Positions 26,878 to 36,158 are shown, counted from the first letter of the stretch. The stretch is 64,000 nt of DNA from Pseudomonas sp. C1C7 (GCF_013359595.1 NZ_JABFMP010000024.1:1-64000); one strand, 5' to 3'. A program made the numbers and translations. The notes: generated from the sequence alone by a model not told the origin.

Positions 26878-27394
26878 GTTTTTCGTTTTTTATATAAATG
26901 GTGCGCAGGGTTAATTATTGAAGTGTGAATAAGCACTCCACTTAATGATTTTCCGTAGGAAGTTATTTCTCTAATTAACCAAGCAGTTTTCTTGAGGTTA
27001 GCAATTATTTTGCCAACTCCACTTCGAGCGTTGCGCGCGGCCTGTGCCCCCTAATCTATGGGCTTTTGTGGGGTTTTTTACCCAACTTTGGGGGTGTTCA
27101 ATCCCCGAAGTTGCGGTAATTAACGAGAAGATAAATCATCAAAGTAAAATTTGTAAAAATATGCTGCTGAAATCTTTTGTAACGACTACAGTGCAATCAA
27201 GCGTCGCCGCAGAGCGACGAGCCAATACTTATAGCCAACGATTAGCGAGCACTTCGCCAGTGTCGCCGTGCCTTGCACCCGATAATTTCGTTTGAAGTTG
27301 TCGCGAGCACGTGCAGCAAGATGTCTGGTCATGAATCCATCTCGCGATAGTTAACCGGAGCCTGGCAACTCCGCCTCGAACCGGGAGAGACATC
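26878..27394. other. AT-rich non-coding gap upstream of the di-haem protein gene
   Basis: About 500 bp clearly richer in A+T than the surroundings, with many short T- and A-runs. A 10-bp stem (AACTTTGGGG / CCCCGAAGTT, 27084-27112, 9-nt loop) sits in it. No convincing gene, and no promoter I would assign with confidence. Confidence 0.55.
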
Positions 27395-29530
27395 ATGGTC
27401 AAACACTTGCGAGTCCTGCGCATCATCCCCCTGGCTTGCGCGCTGATGAGCGGGCTTTCGCTGAACATCGCGCTCGCTGCTGACCCGCCTGGAGCGATTG
27501 ATCCCCCGGCATTGGATGTACCGATGCTCAATTCGTTGCGCGGCATGACGCCTCCTGACCCCTCGGGCACCGAAGGCGGGCGCAAGGTCGACCTGATGAC
27601 CGACTACGTGCTCAATCGCTCGGCGGCGATCCTGCTCGGCAAGGCGCTGTTCTGGGACATGGAAGTGGGCAGTGACGGCTCCACCGCGTGCGCGTCCTGC
27701 CACTATCACGCCGGGGTCGATCACCGCACCACCAACCAGATCAACCCGGGCCAGGCCAATACCAACGCCAACGTCGCGTCGATTTTCAACAAGCCGTTCA
27801 CGGCCTCCGACATTCCAGGCGACGTGCCGTCCTACACCACCAAATCCGGGGGCAAGGGCGGGCCGAACTATCTGCTCAAAAGAGCCGACTTCCCGACTCA
27901 CGTGCTGTCCAACCCGCTGGATCGCAACTCGCCCATCGTCTATTCCACCGATGACGTGATCGGCTCCCAAGGGGTGTTCGACGCCAACTTCGTCAAACCC
28001 AACCAGCCGCGTTTCGACAAGTGCACCCAGCAGCCGGATGGGATCTTCCAGGTCGGCGGCATCAATGTGCGGCGCAGCACCGGGCGTAACGCGCCGTCGG
28101 TGATCAACGCGGCGTTCAACGTGCGCAACTTCTGGGATGGCCGGGCCAACAACGTGTTCAATGGCTTCTCGCCTTTCGGCAACCGTGACCCGGATGCCGG
28201 GATCTATGTGACCAAGGACAGCAGCGGCGTGGCCCAGAAAGTACGCCTGGCGCTCAACGATGCTTCCGCCGCTTCGCAAGCGGTCGGGCCTCCCGGCAGC
28301 GCGGTGGAAATGTCCTGTGGCGGGCGCACCTTTGCCGACATCGGCCGGCGCATGCTCGACACGCTGATGCTCAAGCAGCAACGGATCTCGTCCACCGACT
28401 CGGTGCTCGGCCCGGTGTCCGGTGCCCGTCGGCCAACCTATCGCGAACTGATCAAGAACGCGTTCCAGCCACGGCTGTGGAACGCCACCCAGCAGGTGCT
28501 GGTGGGCGGCGCGCCGTACACCCAGATGGAGGCCAACTTCCCGCTGTTCTTCGGCCTGGCGATCCAGATGTATGAAGCCACGCTGGTGTCCGATCAGGCG
28601 CCGCTGGATGCCTATCTGAACGGCGATCAGACGGCCATGAACGCGCAACAGGTGCAGGGCATGAATCTGTTCCTGGGCAAGGGCAAGTGCGTCAATTGCC
28701 ACGGCGGTGCAGAGTTGACCAACGCCGCCAGTCGCTTGCAGTTTCATCCTCGCGAACGCATCGAACGGATGGTCATGGCGGACGGCCTGACCACCCTCTA
28801 CGACAACGGCTTCTACAACACCGGCGTGCGTCCGACCTCCGAAGACCTGGCGGTCGGCGGGACGGATGCCTGGGGCAACCCGCTGTCCTTCACTCGTGAG
28901 TACAACACTCAACTGCAGGGCGGGAATATTCCGGACTCGCTGGACATCGATGTCTGCACCTTCGAGGCACCGTTGAGCGCAGCGATCCCCTGCGATGCGA
29001 CGCTCAAGCCTAACGTCAACTTCCGTGACTCGGTCGATGGCGCGTTCAAGACCCCGACCCTGCGCAACATCGCGCTGACCGGTCCCTACTTCCACAACGG
29101 CAGCCGCGCCACGCTGCAACAGGTCATGGAGTTCTACAACCGCGGCGGTGACCGGCGTGGCGAAGATGCCAGCAACACCAGTGGCTTCGAGCACCCGGCG
29201 GTCAATCAGCACAACGGCTCCAACCTCGATGCGGACATGTCGCCGCTGAACCTGACCCAGGAGGAGATCGATGCGCTGGTGAAATTCATGGAGGTCGGCC
29301 TGACCGATCCGCGGGTGGCGTGGGAACGGGCACCGTTCGATCATCCGTCGCTGGTGCTGGCACAGGGTGCAAAGGGTGACGAGAACTCTGTCGGGCAAAA
29401 ACCGGCCAGTCCGAAGATCACCACCCGCCAGGCGCAGGATGCCGAGTTCCAGCTCAAACCCATCGGCGCCGAAGGTCGGCCAGCGCTGGAGGGGCCGCTG
29501 CAACCGTTCAATAACGACTTGCCGCAATAA
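27395..29530 (+). CDS. Large di-haem cytochrome c peroxidase/MauG-like periplasmic protein
   Basis: 711 residues. A signal peptide ends near residue 29 (NIALAAD). Two c-type haem motifs are seen, CASCH at 99-103 after LGKALFWDMEVGSDGS and CVNCH at 432-436 in FLGKGKCVNCHGG. The C-terminal part KTPTLRNIALTGPYFHNGS is the CCP_MauG family signature. Classical bacterial cytochrome c peroxidases have about 330 residues and haems some 150 residues apart; here the protein is twice as long with haems 333 apart. Roles known for family relatives include peroxide reduction, MauG oxidation and RoxA-type rubber cleavage. I cannot choose. Confidence 0.88.
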   Translation: MVKHLRVLRIIPLACALMSGLSLNIALAADPPGAIDPPALDVPMLNSLRGMTPPDPSGTEGGRKVDLMTDYVLNRSAAILLGKALFWDMEVGSDGSTACASCHYHAGVDHRTTNQINPGQANTNANVASIFNKPFTASDIPGDVPSYTTKSGGKGGPNYLLKRADFPTHVLSNPLDRNSPIVYSTDDVIGSQGVFDANFVKPNQPRFDKCTQQPDGIFQVGGINVRRSTGRNAPSVINAAFNVRNFWDGRANNVFNGFSPFGNRDPDAGIYVTKDSSGVAQKVRLALNDASAASQAVGPPGSAVEMSCGGRTFADIGRRMLDTLMLKQQRISSTDSVLGPVSGARRPTYRELIKNAFQPRLWNATQQVLVGGAPYTQMEANFPLFFGLAIQMYEATLVSDQAPLDAYLNGDQTAMNAQQVQGMNLFLGKGKCVNCHGGAELTNAASRLQFHPRERIERMVMADGLTTLYDNGFYNTGVRPTSEDLAVGGTDAWGNPLSFTREYNTQLQGGNIPDSLDIDVCTFEAPLSAAIPCDATLKPNVNFRDSVDGAFKTPTLRNIALTGPYFHNGSRATLQQVMEFYNRGGDRRGEDASNTSGFEHPAVNQHNGSNLDADMSPLNLTQEEIDALVKFMEVGLTDPRVAWERAPFDHPSLVLAQGAKGDENSVGQKPASPKITTRQAQDAEFQLKPIGAEGRPALEGPLQPFNNDLPQ

Positions 29531-29541
29531 GTTTCCCTTTA

Positions 29542-29580
29542 CGTCACTGGCGGTCGATGGTCGCCAGTGACGCTTTTTTT
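29542..29580 (+). terminator. Intrinsic terminator
   Basis: CGTCACTGGCG / CGCCAGTGACG stem with eight-nt loop and TTTTTTT tail directly after the di-haem protein gene. Confidence 0.92.
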
Positions 29581-29679
29581 CACAATTGCCTCACTAATTC
29601 ACTCAGCAATTGCGGACCGCTGCCGTTACAGTAGTTGGCACATTGCCATCTATTGATCTGATGGGTAGGAGTTTTACCC

Positions 29680-30972
29680 TTGCCGCGTCCTTCCGCTGTA
29701 CGTTTCAGTCATTTCCTGCCGTCTCTGCTGCTGTTGCTGGCGGGGCTTGCCGCCGCCTACGTCAAGGATCTCAACGTCTTCTTCACCTCGCTGTTCAACG
29801 TGCTGCCGACCCTGGTGCTGCTGCTCGGCGGTGCTTATTGCGCGGTTTACCGCCGTCAGCGCGAACTGTTTCTGATGGTCACGGTGTACACCGCCTATTT
29901 CCTGCTCGACACCCAGACCGACTTCTACCGCGACAACGGCAAGGTGCGCGAAGACGCCGCGGTGGTTTTCCATTTGTGTTGCCTGCTGTTGCCGCTGCTG
30001 TTCGGCGTGTTCGCGGCCTGGCAGGAGCGAACGCACCTGTTCCAGGACATGGTGGCGCGTTTCGCGGTGTTGCTGGCGGTGGGCAGCGTGGCGCTGGGGC
30101 TGGAGCAGAGTTACCCGCAGGCATTGCTGATGTGGTTGTCGGAGATCCGCTGGCCGGCCTTGCATGGCGCGTGGATGAGCCTGATTCAGCTGTCTTATCC
30201 GGTGTTCATCGCAGCTTTCCTGCTGCTGGCCTGGCAGTACTGGCGCAATCCCCGGCCACTGCACGCCGCGCAGTTGGTGGGTTTGCTGGGGCTGTTCTGG
30301 ATGTTGCCCAAGACCTTCATCCTGCCGTTCACCCTGAACATCATGTGCAGCCAGGTGATGCTGATGATCGCCGCGGCCGTTGCCCATGAGGCCTATCAGA
30401 TGGCGTTTCGCGACGAGCTCACGGGCATCCCCGGTCGTCGTGCCTTGAACGAGCGCATGCAGCGCTTGGGTCGCACCTATGTGCTGGCCATGAGCGACGT
30501 CGATCACTTCAAGAAATTCAACGATACCCACGGCCACGATGTCGGTGATCAGGTGCTGCGCCTGGTGGCCAGCAAGCTGTCGAAAATCGGTGGCGGCGGC
30601 AAGGCGTATCGCTATGGCGGCGAAGAGTTCGCCATGGTGTTTGCCGGCAAGACGCTGGAAGAATGCATGCCGCATCTGGAAGTGATCCGCGAGTCCATCG
30701 CCACTTACCTGATTCACCTGCGTAATCAGGAGAGCCGTCCGCAGGATGACAACCAGGGGCGTCAGCGGCGCACCGGGTCCGCGGCTTCCAGCGTGTCGGT
30801 CACGGTCAGCATCGGCGTTGCCGAACGGATCGAGCAGCGCACGCCGGAAGAAGTGCTCAAGTCCGCCGACCAGGCGCTCTACAGCGCCAAGGGCGCGGGG
30901 CGTAACTGCGTGATGGCGTTCGGGCAGACGCGCCGCGGCGCCGTGCGCACGGATGCCGCTACGGCTGAGTGA
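29680..30972 (+). CDS. Membrane diguanylate cyclase (GGDEF, GGEEF variant)
   Basis: 430 residues. About six TM helices in residues 10-245 form an unclassified membrane sensor. The GGDEF domain follows: FRDELTGIPGRRALNERM near 245, MSDVDHFKKFND near 271, and active site YRYGGEEF near 310. Phe/Asp/Gly residues needed for GTP and metal binding are kept. No RxxD inhibitory site precedes GGEEF, so product inhibition is probably absent. A hydrophilic insert (about 350-370) interrupts the domain. The frame opens with TTG at 29680; AGGAG lies 8 nt before it. Confidence 0.92.
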   Translation: MPRPSAVRFSHFLPSLLLLLAGLAAAYVKDLNVFFTSLFNVLPTLVLLLGGAYCAVYRRQRELFLMVTVYTAYFLLDTQTDFYRDNGKVREDAAVVFHLCCLLLPLLFGVFAAWQERTHLFQDMVARFAVLLAVGSVALGLEQSYPQALLMWLSEIRWPALHGAWMSLIQLSYPVFIAAFLLLAWQYWRNPRPLHAAQLVGLLGLFWMLPKTFILPFTLNIMCSQVMLMIAAAVAHEAYQMAFRDELTGIPGRRALNERMQRLGRTYVLAMSDVDHFKKFNDTHGHDVGDQVLRLVASKLSKIGGGGKAYRYGGEEFAMVFAGKTLEECMPHLEVIRESIATYLIHLRNQESRPQDDNQGRQRRTGSAASSVSVTVSIGVAERIEQRTPEEVLKSADQALYSAKGAGRNCVMAFGQTRRGAVRTDAATAE

Positions 30973-31058
30973 TGATGGCGCATTCAGCGTCTGGACTGTG
31001 ATTGTGGGGCGTGGTTGCCGGCAGTAGGTTGGAAAAATCTGCCGACGGAGAAACGACC

Positions 31059-32855
31059 ATGCCCGAGTACAAAGCTCCCCTGCGCGACATGCGCTTTCTG
31101 ATCGACCACGTCTTCGACTTTCACAGCAACTACGCCGCGCTGGGGGCCAATGACGCCAGCCCGGACATGATCGGCGCGATCCTCGAGGAAGGCGCGAAGT
31201 TCTGCGAAAACGTGCTGGCGCCCCTCAACCGCAGCGGTGATGAAGAAGGCTGCCATTTCGACAATGGCGTGGTGACCACGCCAGCCGGTTTCAAACAGGC
31301 TTTCGCGCAATATGTGGAGGGCGGCTGGCACGGGCTGGCGGCCGATCCGGCGTATGGCGGCCAGGGGCTACCGAGCTCGCTGGGGCTGGTGATCAGCGAG
31401 ATGGTCGCTTCCAGCAACACTTCCTGGGGCATGTACCCCGGCCTGACCCACGGCGCCATGTCGGCCATCCACGCCCACGGCACCGAAGAACAGAAACTGA
31501 CTTACCTGAGCAAACTCACCGCCGGCCAGTGGACCGGCACCATGTGCCTGACCGAAGCCCATTGCGGCACCGATCTGGGCATCATCAAGACCCGCGCCGT
31601 GCCCCAGGCCGACGGCAGTTATGCGATCACCGGCAGCAAGATCTTCATCTCCGCCGGCGAGCACGACATGAGCGACAACATCATTCACCTGGTGCTGGCC
31701 AAACTGCCGGATGCACCGGCCGGCACCAAGGGCATTTCGCTGTTCATCGTGCCCAAGTTCCTGCCCGATGCCGCAGGGGATGCCGGTGAGCGCAATGGCG
31801 TGTCCTGCGGTTCCATCGAACACAAGATGGGCATCAAGGCGTCGGCCACCTGCGTGCTGAACTTCGACGGGGCCAGGGGCTTTCTGATCGGTGAAGCGAA
31901 CAAGGGCCTGAACTGCATGTTCACCATGATGAACCACGCGCGGCTGGGCACCGGCATGCAGGGCTTGTGCCTGGGCGAGGCGAGCTTCCAAGGGGCGATC
32001 AAGTACGCCAACGAGCGCTTGCAGATGCGTGCGCTGACTGGCCCGAAAGCCCCGGAAAAAGCCGCCGACCCGATCATCGTCCATCCCGATGTGCGGCGGA
32101 TGCTGCTGACCATGAAGGCCTTCAACGAAGGCAACCGCGCATTGACCTATTTCACCGCGCAATTGCTGGACGTTGCGCATTTGAGTACGGACGAAACGGC
32201 GCGTCAGGAGGCCGAAGACCTGCTGGCGTTCCTCACGCCGATCTGCAAGGCCTTCATGACCGAAACCGGCCTGGAGGTGACCAACCACGGCATGCAGGTG
32301 TTCGGCGGCCACGGCTTCATTCGTGAATGGGGCATGGAGCAGCTGGTACGTGATTGCCGTATCGCGCCGATCTATGAAGGCACCAACGGCATTCAGGCGC
32401 TGGACCTGCTGGGGCGCAAAGTGCTGGGCAGCCAGGGCAAGTTGCTGCGCGGCTTCACCAAAATTGTCCACAAGTTCTGCCTGAGCCACGCCGGCCACCC
32501 GCAACTGGCTCCGTATGTGGCGCAGCTCAACGAGTTGAATCGGCAATGGGGTGAGGTGACCACCGGGATCGGCATGGCTGCGATGAAAAATCCGGACGAA
32601 GTGGGGGCAGCGTCGGTGGATTACCTGATGTTCAGCGGCTACATCATTCTCGGCTACCTGTGGTTGAGGATGGCGCTGGTGGCGCAGGCGCAGCTGGACG
32701 ACGGCAGCGGTGACGCCGATTTCTGCCGGGGCAAACTGGCGACCAGCGAGTTCTATTTCAAGCGACTGTTGCCGCGTACCGCAGCGCATCGGGCGGCCAT
32801 CGAGGCGGGCAGTGATTGCCTGATGCAGTTGCCCGCGCAGTTGTTCTCCCTTTAA
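31059..32855 (+). CDS. Acyl-CoA dehydrogenase, ~600-residue type (paralogue 2)
   Basis: 598 residues, same architecture as the 24.9-kb gene: MPEYKAPLRDMRFLIDHV start, CLTEAHCGTDLGI, RRMLLTMKAF, and YEGTNGIQALDLLGRK with the catalytic Glu. It shares most local motifs with paralogue 1, in particular the CMFT..N..RLGT segment. GGAG is 8 nt before the ATG at 31059, 19 codons inside the longest frame. It follows the diguanylate cyclase by 86 bp and precedes paralogue 3 by 210 bp. Substrate range unknown. Confidence 0.93.
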   Translation: MPEYKAPLRDMRFLIDHVFDFHSNYAALGANDASPDMIGAILEEGAKFCENVLAPLNRSGDEEGCHFDNGVVTTPAGFKQAFAQYVEGGWHGLAADPAYGGQGLPSSLGLVISEMVASSNTSWGMYPGLTHGAMSAIHAHGTEEQKLTYLSKLTAGQWTGTMCLTEAHCGTDLGIIKTRAVPQADGSYAITGSKIFISAGEHDMSDNIIHLVLAKLPDAPAGTKGISLFIVPKFLPDAAGDAGERNGVSCGSIEHKMGIKASATCVLNFDGARGFLIGEANKGLNCMFTMMNHARLGTGMQGLCLGEASFQGAIKYANERLQMRALTGPKAPEKAADPIIVHPDVRRMLLTMKAFNEGNRALTYFTAQLLDVAHLSTDETARQEAEDLLAFLTPICKAFMTETGLEVTNHGMQVFGGHGFIREWGMEQLVRDCRIAPIYEGTNGIQALDLLGRKVLGSQGKLLRGFTKIVHKFCLSHAGHPQLAPYVAQLNELNRQWGEVTTGIGMAAMKNPDEVGAASVDYLMFSGYIILGYLWLRMALVAQAQLDDGSGDADFCRGKLATSEFYFKRLLPRTAAHRAAIEAGSDCLMQLPAQLFSL

Positions 32856-32872
32856 AGCCGGTGTGTTTTAAA

Positions 32873-32925
32873 AGATCGCAGCCTGCGGCAGCGCCTACAC
32901 GGATCGCTGTCGTGGGCTGCGATTT
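32873..32925. repeat. Decayed palindrome, GATCGCAGCC class
   Basis: AAAAGATCGCAGCCTGCGGC and the partial inverse GGGCTGCGATTTTTT flank a short spacer; the stem is interrupted. It may act as terminator for paralogue 2. Confidence 0.6.
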
Positions 32926-33065
32926 TTTCTGATGACTAAAAATAACAAAACAGTCATGTACCGACCCTATGTGTCGCAAAAGTTGTTGGGGTACACTCGA
33001 TGGCATAGTGAAAATCGTAAAAACCCATCCTGTGAATACCTGTATTAGATCTTGCGAGGTTTGCC

Positions 33066-34844
33066 ATGGCTGACTACAAAGCGCCCCTGCGCGATATGCG
33101 CTTCGTCCTCAATGAAGTCTTCGAGGTCGCCAGACTCTGGGCCGAGTTGCCGGCATTGGTCGATACCGTCGACGCCGAAACCGTCGAAGCCATTCTCGAA
33201 GAGGCCGGCAAGGTCACCAGCAAAAGCATCGCGCCTCTGAGCCGTGCGGCGGATGAAGAAGGTTGTCACTGGGCCGAAGGTGCCGTCACCACGCCGGCCG
33301 GTTTCCCACAGGCCTATCAGACTTATGCCGAAGGCGGCTGGGTCGGTGTCGGTGGCGATCCGGCCTACGGCGGCATGGGCATGCCCAAGGCGGTGTCGGC
33401 CCAGGTCGAAGAGATGGTCAACTCCGCGAGCCTGTCGTTCGGCCTGTACCCGATGCTCACCGCCGGTGCCTGCCTGTCGATCAACGCCCACGCCAGCGAA
33501 GAGCTGAAAGCGGCGTACCTGCCGAACATGTACGCTGGTATCTGGGCCGGTTCCATGTGCCTGACCGAGCCGCACGCCGGCACTGACCTGGGGATCATCC
33601 GCACCAAGGCCGAGCCTCAGGCCAATGGTTCCTACAAGGTCAGCGGCACCAAGATCTTCATCACCGGCGGTGAGCACGACCTGACCGAAAACATCATCCA
33701 CCTGGTACTGGCCAAACTGCCGGACGCACCGGCGGGGCCGAAGGGCATTTCGCTGTTCCTGGTGCCCAAGTTCCTGGTCAATGCCGATGGCAGCCTGGGC
33801 GCGCGCAACCCGGCCAACTGCGGTTCGATCGAACACAAGATGGGCATCCAGGCGTCCGCGACCTGCGTGATGAACTTCGACGAAGCCGTGGGTTACCTGG
33901 TCGGCGAGCCGAACAAGGGCCTGGCGGCGATGTTCACCATGATGAACTACGAGCGTCTGGGTGTCGGTATCCAGGGCCTGGCGAGCGGCGAGCGTTCGTA
34001 TCAGAACGCCATCGAATACGCCCGCGACCGCCTGCAGAGCCGTTCCCCGACCGGCGCGCAGAATAAGGACAAGGTGGCCGACCCGATCATCGTCCACCCG
34101 GACGTGCGTCGCATGCTGTTGACCATGAAGGCCTCGAACGAAGGCGGCCGTGCGTTCTCCACCTACGTGGCCATGCAACTGGACACCGCCAAGTTCAGCG
34201 AAGACGCCGCAACGCGCAAGCGCGCGGAGGACCTGGTCGCCCTGTTGACCCCGGTGGCCAAGGCGTTCCTGACCGATCTGGGCCTGGAAACCACGGTTCA
34301 CGGTCAGCAAGTGTTCGGCGGTCACGGCTACATCCGTGAATGGGGCCAGGAGCAACTGGTGCGCGACGTGCGTATCACCCAGATCTACGAAGGCACCAAC
34401 GGCATTCAGGCGCTGGATCTGGTGGGGCGCAAGGTGGTGGGCAGCGGCGGGGCGTTCTACAAGCTGTTCGCCGACGAGATCCGTCACTTCACCGCAACCG
34501 CCAGCGCTGATCTGGCCGAGTTCACCAAACCGCTGAACGATGCCGTGACTACTCTCGACGAACTGACCGCCTGGTTGCTGGACCGTGCGAAAGCCAACCC
34601 GAACGAAATCGGCGCGGCGTCGGTGGAGTACCTGCAAGTGTTCGGCTATACCGCCTACGCTTACATGTGGGCGTTGATGGCCAAGGCCGCCTTGGGCAAA
34701 GAGGCGCAGGACGATTTCTACGCGAGCAAACTGGGCACGGCGCGGTTCTACTTCGCCCGCCTGCTGCCGCGTATCCACTCGCTGAGCGCGTCGGTGAAAG
34801 CTGGCAGCGAGTCGCTGTTCCTGCTGGATGCGGCGCAATTCTGA
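33066..34844 (+). CDS. Acyl-CoA dehydrogenase, ~600-residue type (paralogue 3)
   Basis: 592 residues, begins MADYKAPLRDMRFVLNEV. FAD-domain motif CLTEPHAGTDLGI near 170, RRMLLTMKAS near 350, and YEGTNGIQALDLVGRK with catalytic Glu near 445. It differs from the other two by GLAAMF in place of GLNCMF and HGQQVFGG, so it is the most diverged of the three. GCGAGGTTTGCC precedes the ATG. The rsmY control region starts 14 bp after its stop codon. Confidence 0.93.
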   Translation: MADYKAPLRDMRFVLNEVFEVARLWAELPALVDTVDAETVEAILEEAGKVTSKSIAPLSRAADEEGCHWAEGAVTTPAGFPQAYQTYAEGGWVGVGGDPAYGGMGMPKAVSAQVEEMVNSASLSFGLYPMLTAGACLSINAHASEELKAAYLPNMYAGIWAGSMCLTEPHAGTDLGIIRTKAEPQANGSYKVSGTKIFITGGEHDLTENIIHLVLAKLPDAPAGPKGISLFLVPKFLVNADGSLGARNPANCGSIEHKMGIQASATCVMNFDEAVGYLVGEPNKGLAAMFTMMNYERLGVGIQGLASGERSYQNAIEYARDRLQSRSPTGAQNKDKVADPIIVHPDVRRMLLTMKASNEGGRAFSTYVAMQLDTAKFSEDAATRKRAEDLVALLTPVAKAFLTDLGLETTVHGQQVFGGHGYIREWGQEQLVRDVRITQIYEGTNGIQALDLVGRKVVGSGGAFYKLFADEIRHFTATASADLAEFTKPLNDAVTTLDELTAWLLDRAKANPNEIGAASVEYLQVFGYTAYAYMWALMAKAALGKEAQDDFYASKLGTARFYFARLLPRIHSLSASVKAGSESLFLLDAAQF

Positions 34845-34851
34845 GGATGTA

Positions 34852-34881
34852 ACGTCATGTAAGCATTCTCTTACATGACGT
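34852..34881 (+). promoter_or_regulatory. GacA upstream activating sequence of rsmY
   Basis: TGTAAG-CATTCT-CTTACA at 34858-34875 is a perfect match to the GacA consensus TGTAAGN6CTTACA. The dyad extends to 12 bp arms (ACGTCATGTAAG / CTTACATGACGT, 34852-34881). A -10-like TAATCT lies at 34920-34925. GacS/GacA activates the Rsm small RNAs from such sites. Confidence 0.93.
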
Positions 34882-34931
34882 AATGCTTTTCTCCCATAGT
34901 AGCCAATTGGATCCACGGCTAATCTACTTCA

Positions 34932-35052
34932 CATGGACGTAGCGCAGGAAGCGCAAAGCAACAACACGGACACGTAGGATTCTGCCAGGACGGCGGAGTG
35001 AAATGGATGTCAGGGAAACAGTCTGCAAAGCCCCGCTTCGGCGGGGTTTTCT
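34932..35052 (+). ncRNA. rsmY: RsmY-type small RNA, antagonist of RsmA/RsmE
   Basis: About 120 nt. The 5' hairpin GCGCAGGAAGCGC (34942-34954) exposes GGA in a stem-loop, as in known RsmY. Eight GGA triplets (34935, 34947, 34968, 34977, 34988, 34995, 35005, 35014) provide binding sites for CsrA-family repressors. It ends in the terminator CCCCGC-TTCG-GCGGGG-TTTT. Transcription start is estimated from the -10 and from the RsmY 5' end I remember, so it may be off by a few nt. The RNA titrates RsmA/RsmE and lifts translational repression of secondary-metabolism and biofilm genes. Confidence 0.9.
35029..35052 (+). terminator. Terminator of rsmY
   Basis: GCCCCGC-TTCG-GCGGGGTTTTCTT with a UUCG tetraloop; it forms the 3' end of the small RNA. 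Confidence 0.93.
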
Positions 35053-35086
35053 TATGCCTGCGAAAAAGTCTTCAGCGTCAGGCGCG

Positions 35087-35989
35087 CTATTCAAGGCGGT
35101 CATCCGGCCGATTCATCACTTCCTCGAGCAAGTTACGCAGCAAGGTCATCGATGCCTGTTGTCGTTGCACGTCCCGACACACCAAACCGACTTTCAGTGG
35201 CACCCGTGGCTCGGTCAAAGGTTTCCACAGCAGTTCCTTGTTGCCGTGAGCCTTCTGTGAGCGCCCGGGCAGTACGGTGGCCAATCGCGTGTGCGGCAGG
35301 CTGCCGAGAATCCCGGCCATGTTGTTCAACTCGGCTTGTACCTGCGGTCGTCGGCCCAGGTTCGTCAGTTGCGCCTGCCAGATCTGCCGCACCTGAAACT
35401 CTTCGCCCAACAACAGCATCGGCAGCTCGGCGGCCTGGCTCATGGAGACTTTCTTGAATTCCCGCAACGGATGATCCGCCGGGATGACGAGGGTCAGTTC
35501 ATCTTCGTACAGCATCACGCCATGCAGTCCCGGTTGCCGCGGCGGCAGGTAGCTGATGCCGATATCCAGCGAGCCATTGAGCAGCCGGCGCTCGATATCC
35601 AGGCCGGACAATTCATAAATCTGCACCACCAGATGCGGTTGTTCCTGGCGCAGGCGTTCAAGCATTTGCGGCACCAGGCTGGTGTGCACGGTCTGCAGGA
35701 CGCCGATGGCCAGGGTGCGCAGTGCCTGGCCCTTGAAGTTGCCCAGTGCTTCGCGCGCCCGTTGCAGACCGTCGAGCAAGGGCAGGGCGTGGTTGTAGAG
35801 GGTATGGGCAGCGAGGGTCGGCAACAGGCGTTTGCTGCTGCGCTCGAAGAGGCTGACATCCAGGGTCTGTTCCAGATGGCGGATCTGCTGGGACAAAGCC
35901 GGCTGGGAGATGGACAGGCGTTCGGCGGCGCGGCCGACGTGGCCTTCTTCATACACCGCGACGAAATAGCGGAGTTGCTTGAAATCCAT
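35087..35989 (-). CDS. LysR-family transcriptional regulator
   Basis: 300 residues. The winged helix-turn-helix (MDFKQLRYFVAVYEEGHVGRAAERLSISQPALSQQIRHLE, split over 1-40) is followed by a periplasmic-binding-like effector domain (about 90-295). Similar to CynR/BenM-type regulators. It is convergent with rsmY and divergent from the class III aminotransferase gene 170 bp away, a layout in which LysR proteins often control the neighbour. Effector unknown. Confidence 0.93.
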   Translation of the reverse strand: MDFKQLRYFVAVYEEGHVGRAAERLSISQPALSQQIRHLEQTLDVSLFERSSKRLLPTLAAHTLYNHALPLLDGLQRAREALGNFKGQALRTLAIGVLQTVHTSLVPQMLERLRQEQPHLVVQIYELSGLDIERRLLNGSLDIGISYLPPRQPGLHGVMLYEDELTLVIPADHPLREFKKVSMSQAAELPMLLLGEEFQVRQIWQAQLTNLGRRPQVQAELNNMAGILGSLPHTRLATVLPGRSQKAHGNKELLWKPLTEPRVPLKVGLVCRDVQRQQASMTLLRNLLEEVMNRPDDRLE

Positions 35990-36158
35990 AAGAGATACTT
36001 ATCGAAAATGCTCGTAAATCGAAATGGCTCAGCGCCTTGACTGAGCCTAGTCTAACCGTATTCACAAGGCTTACAGGGCCACAGAGCGCGATGAATACCG
36101 TTTGTTTCGAAGGTGTTTACATAGGAAGGACAACAAATCGGCAACGAGGGCTGAGCCA

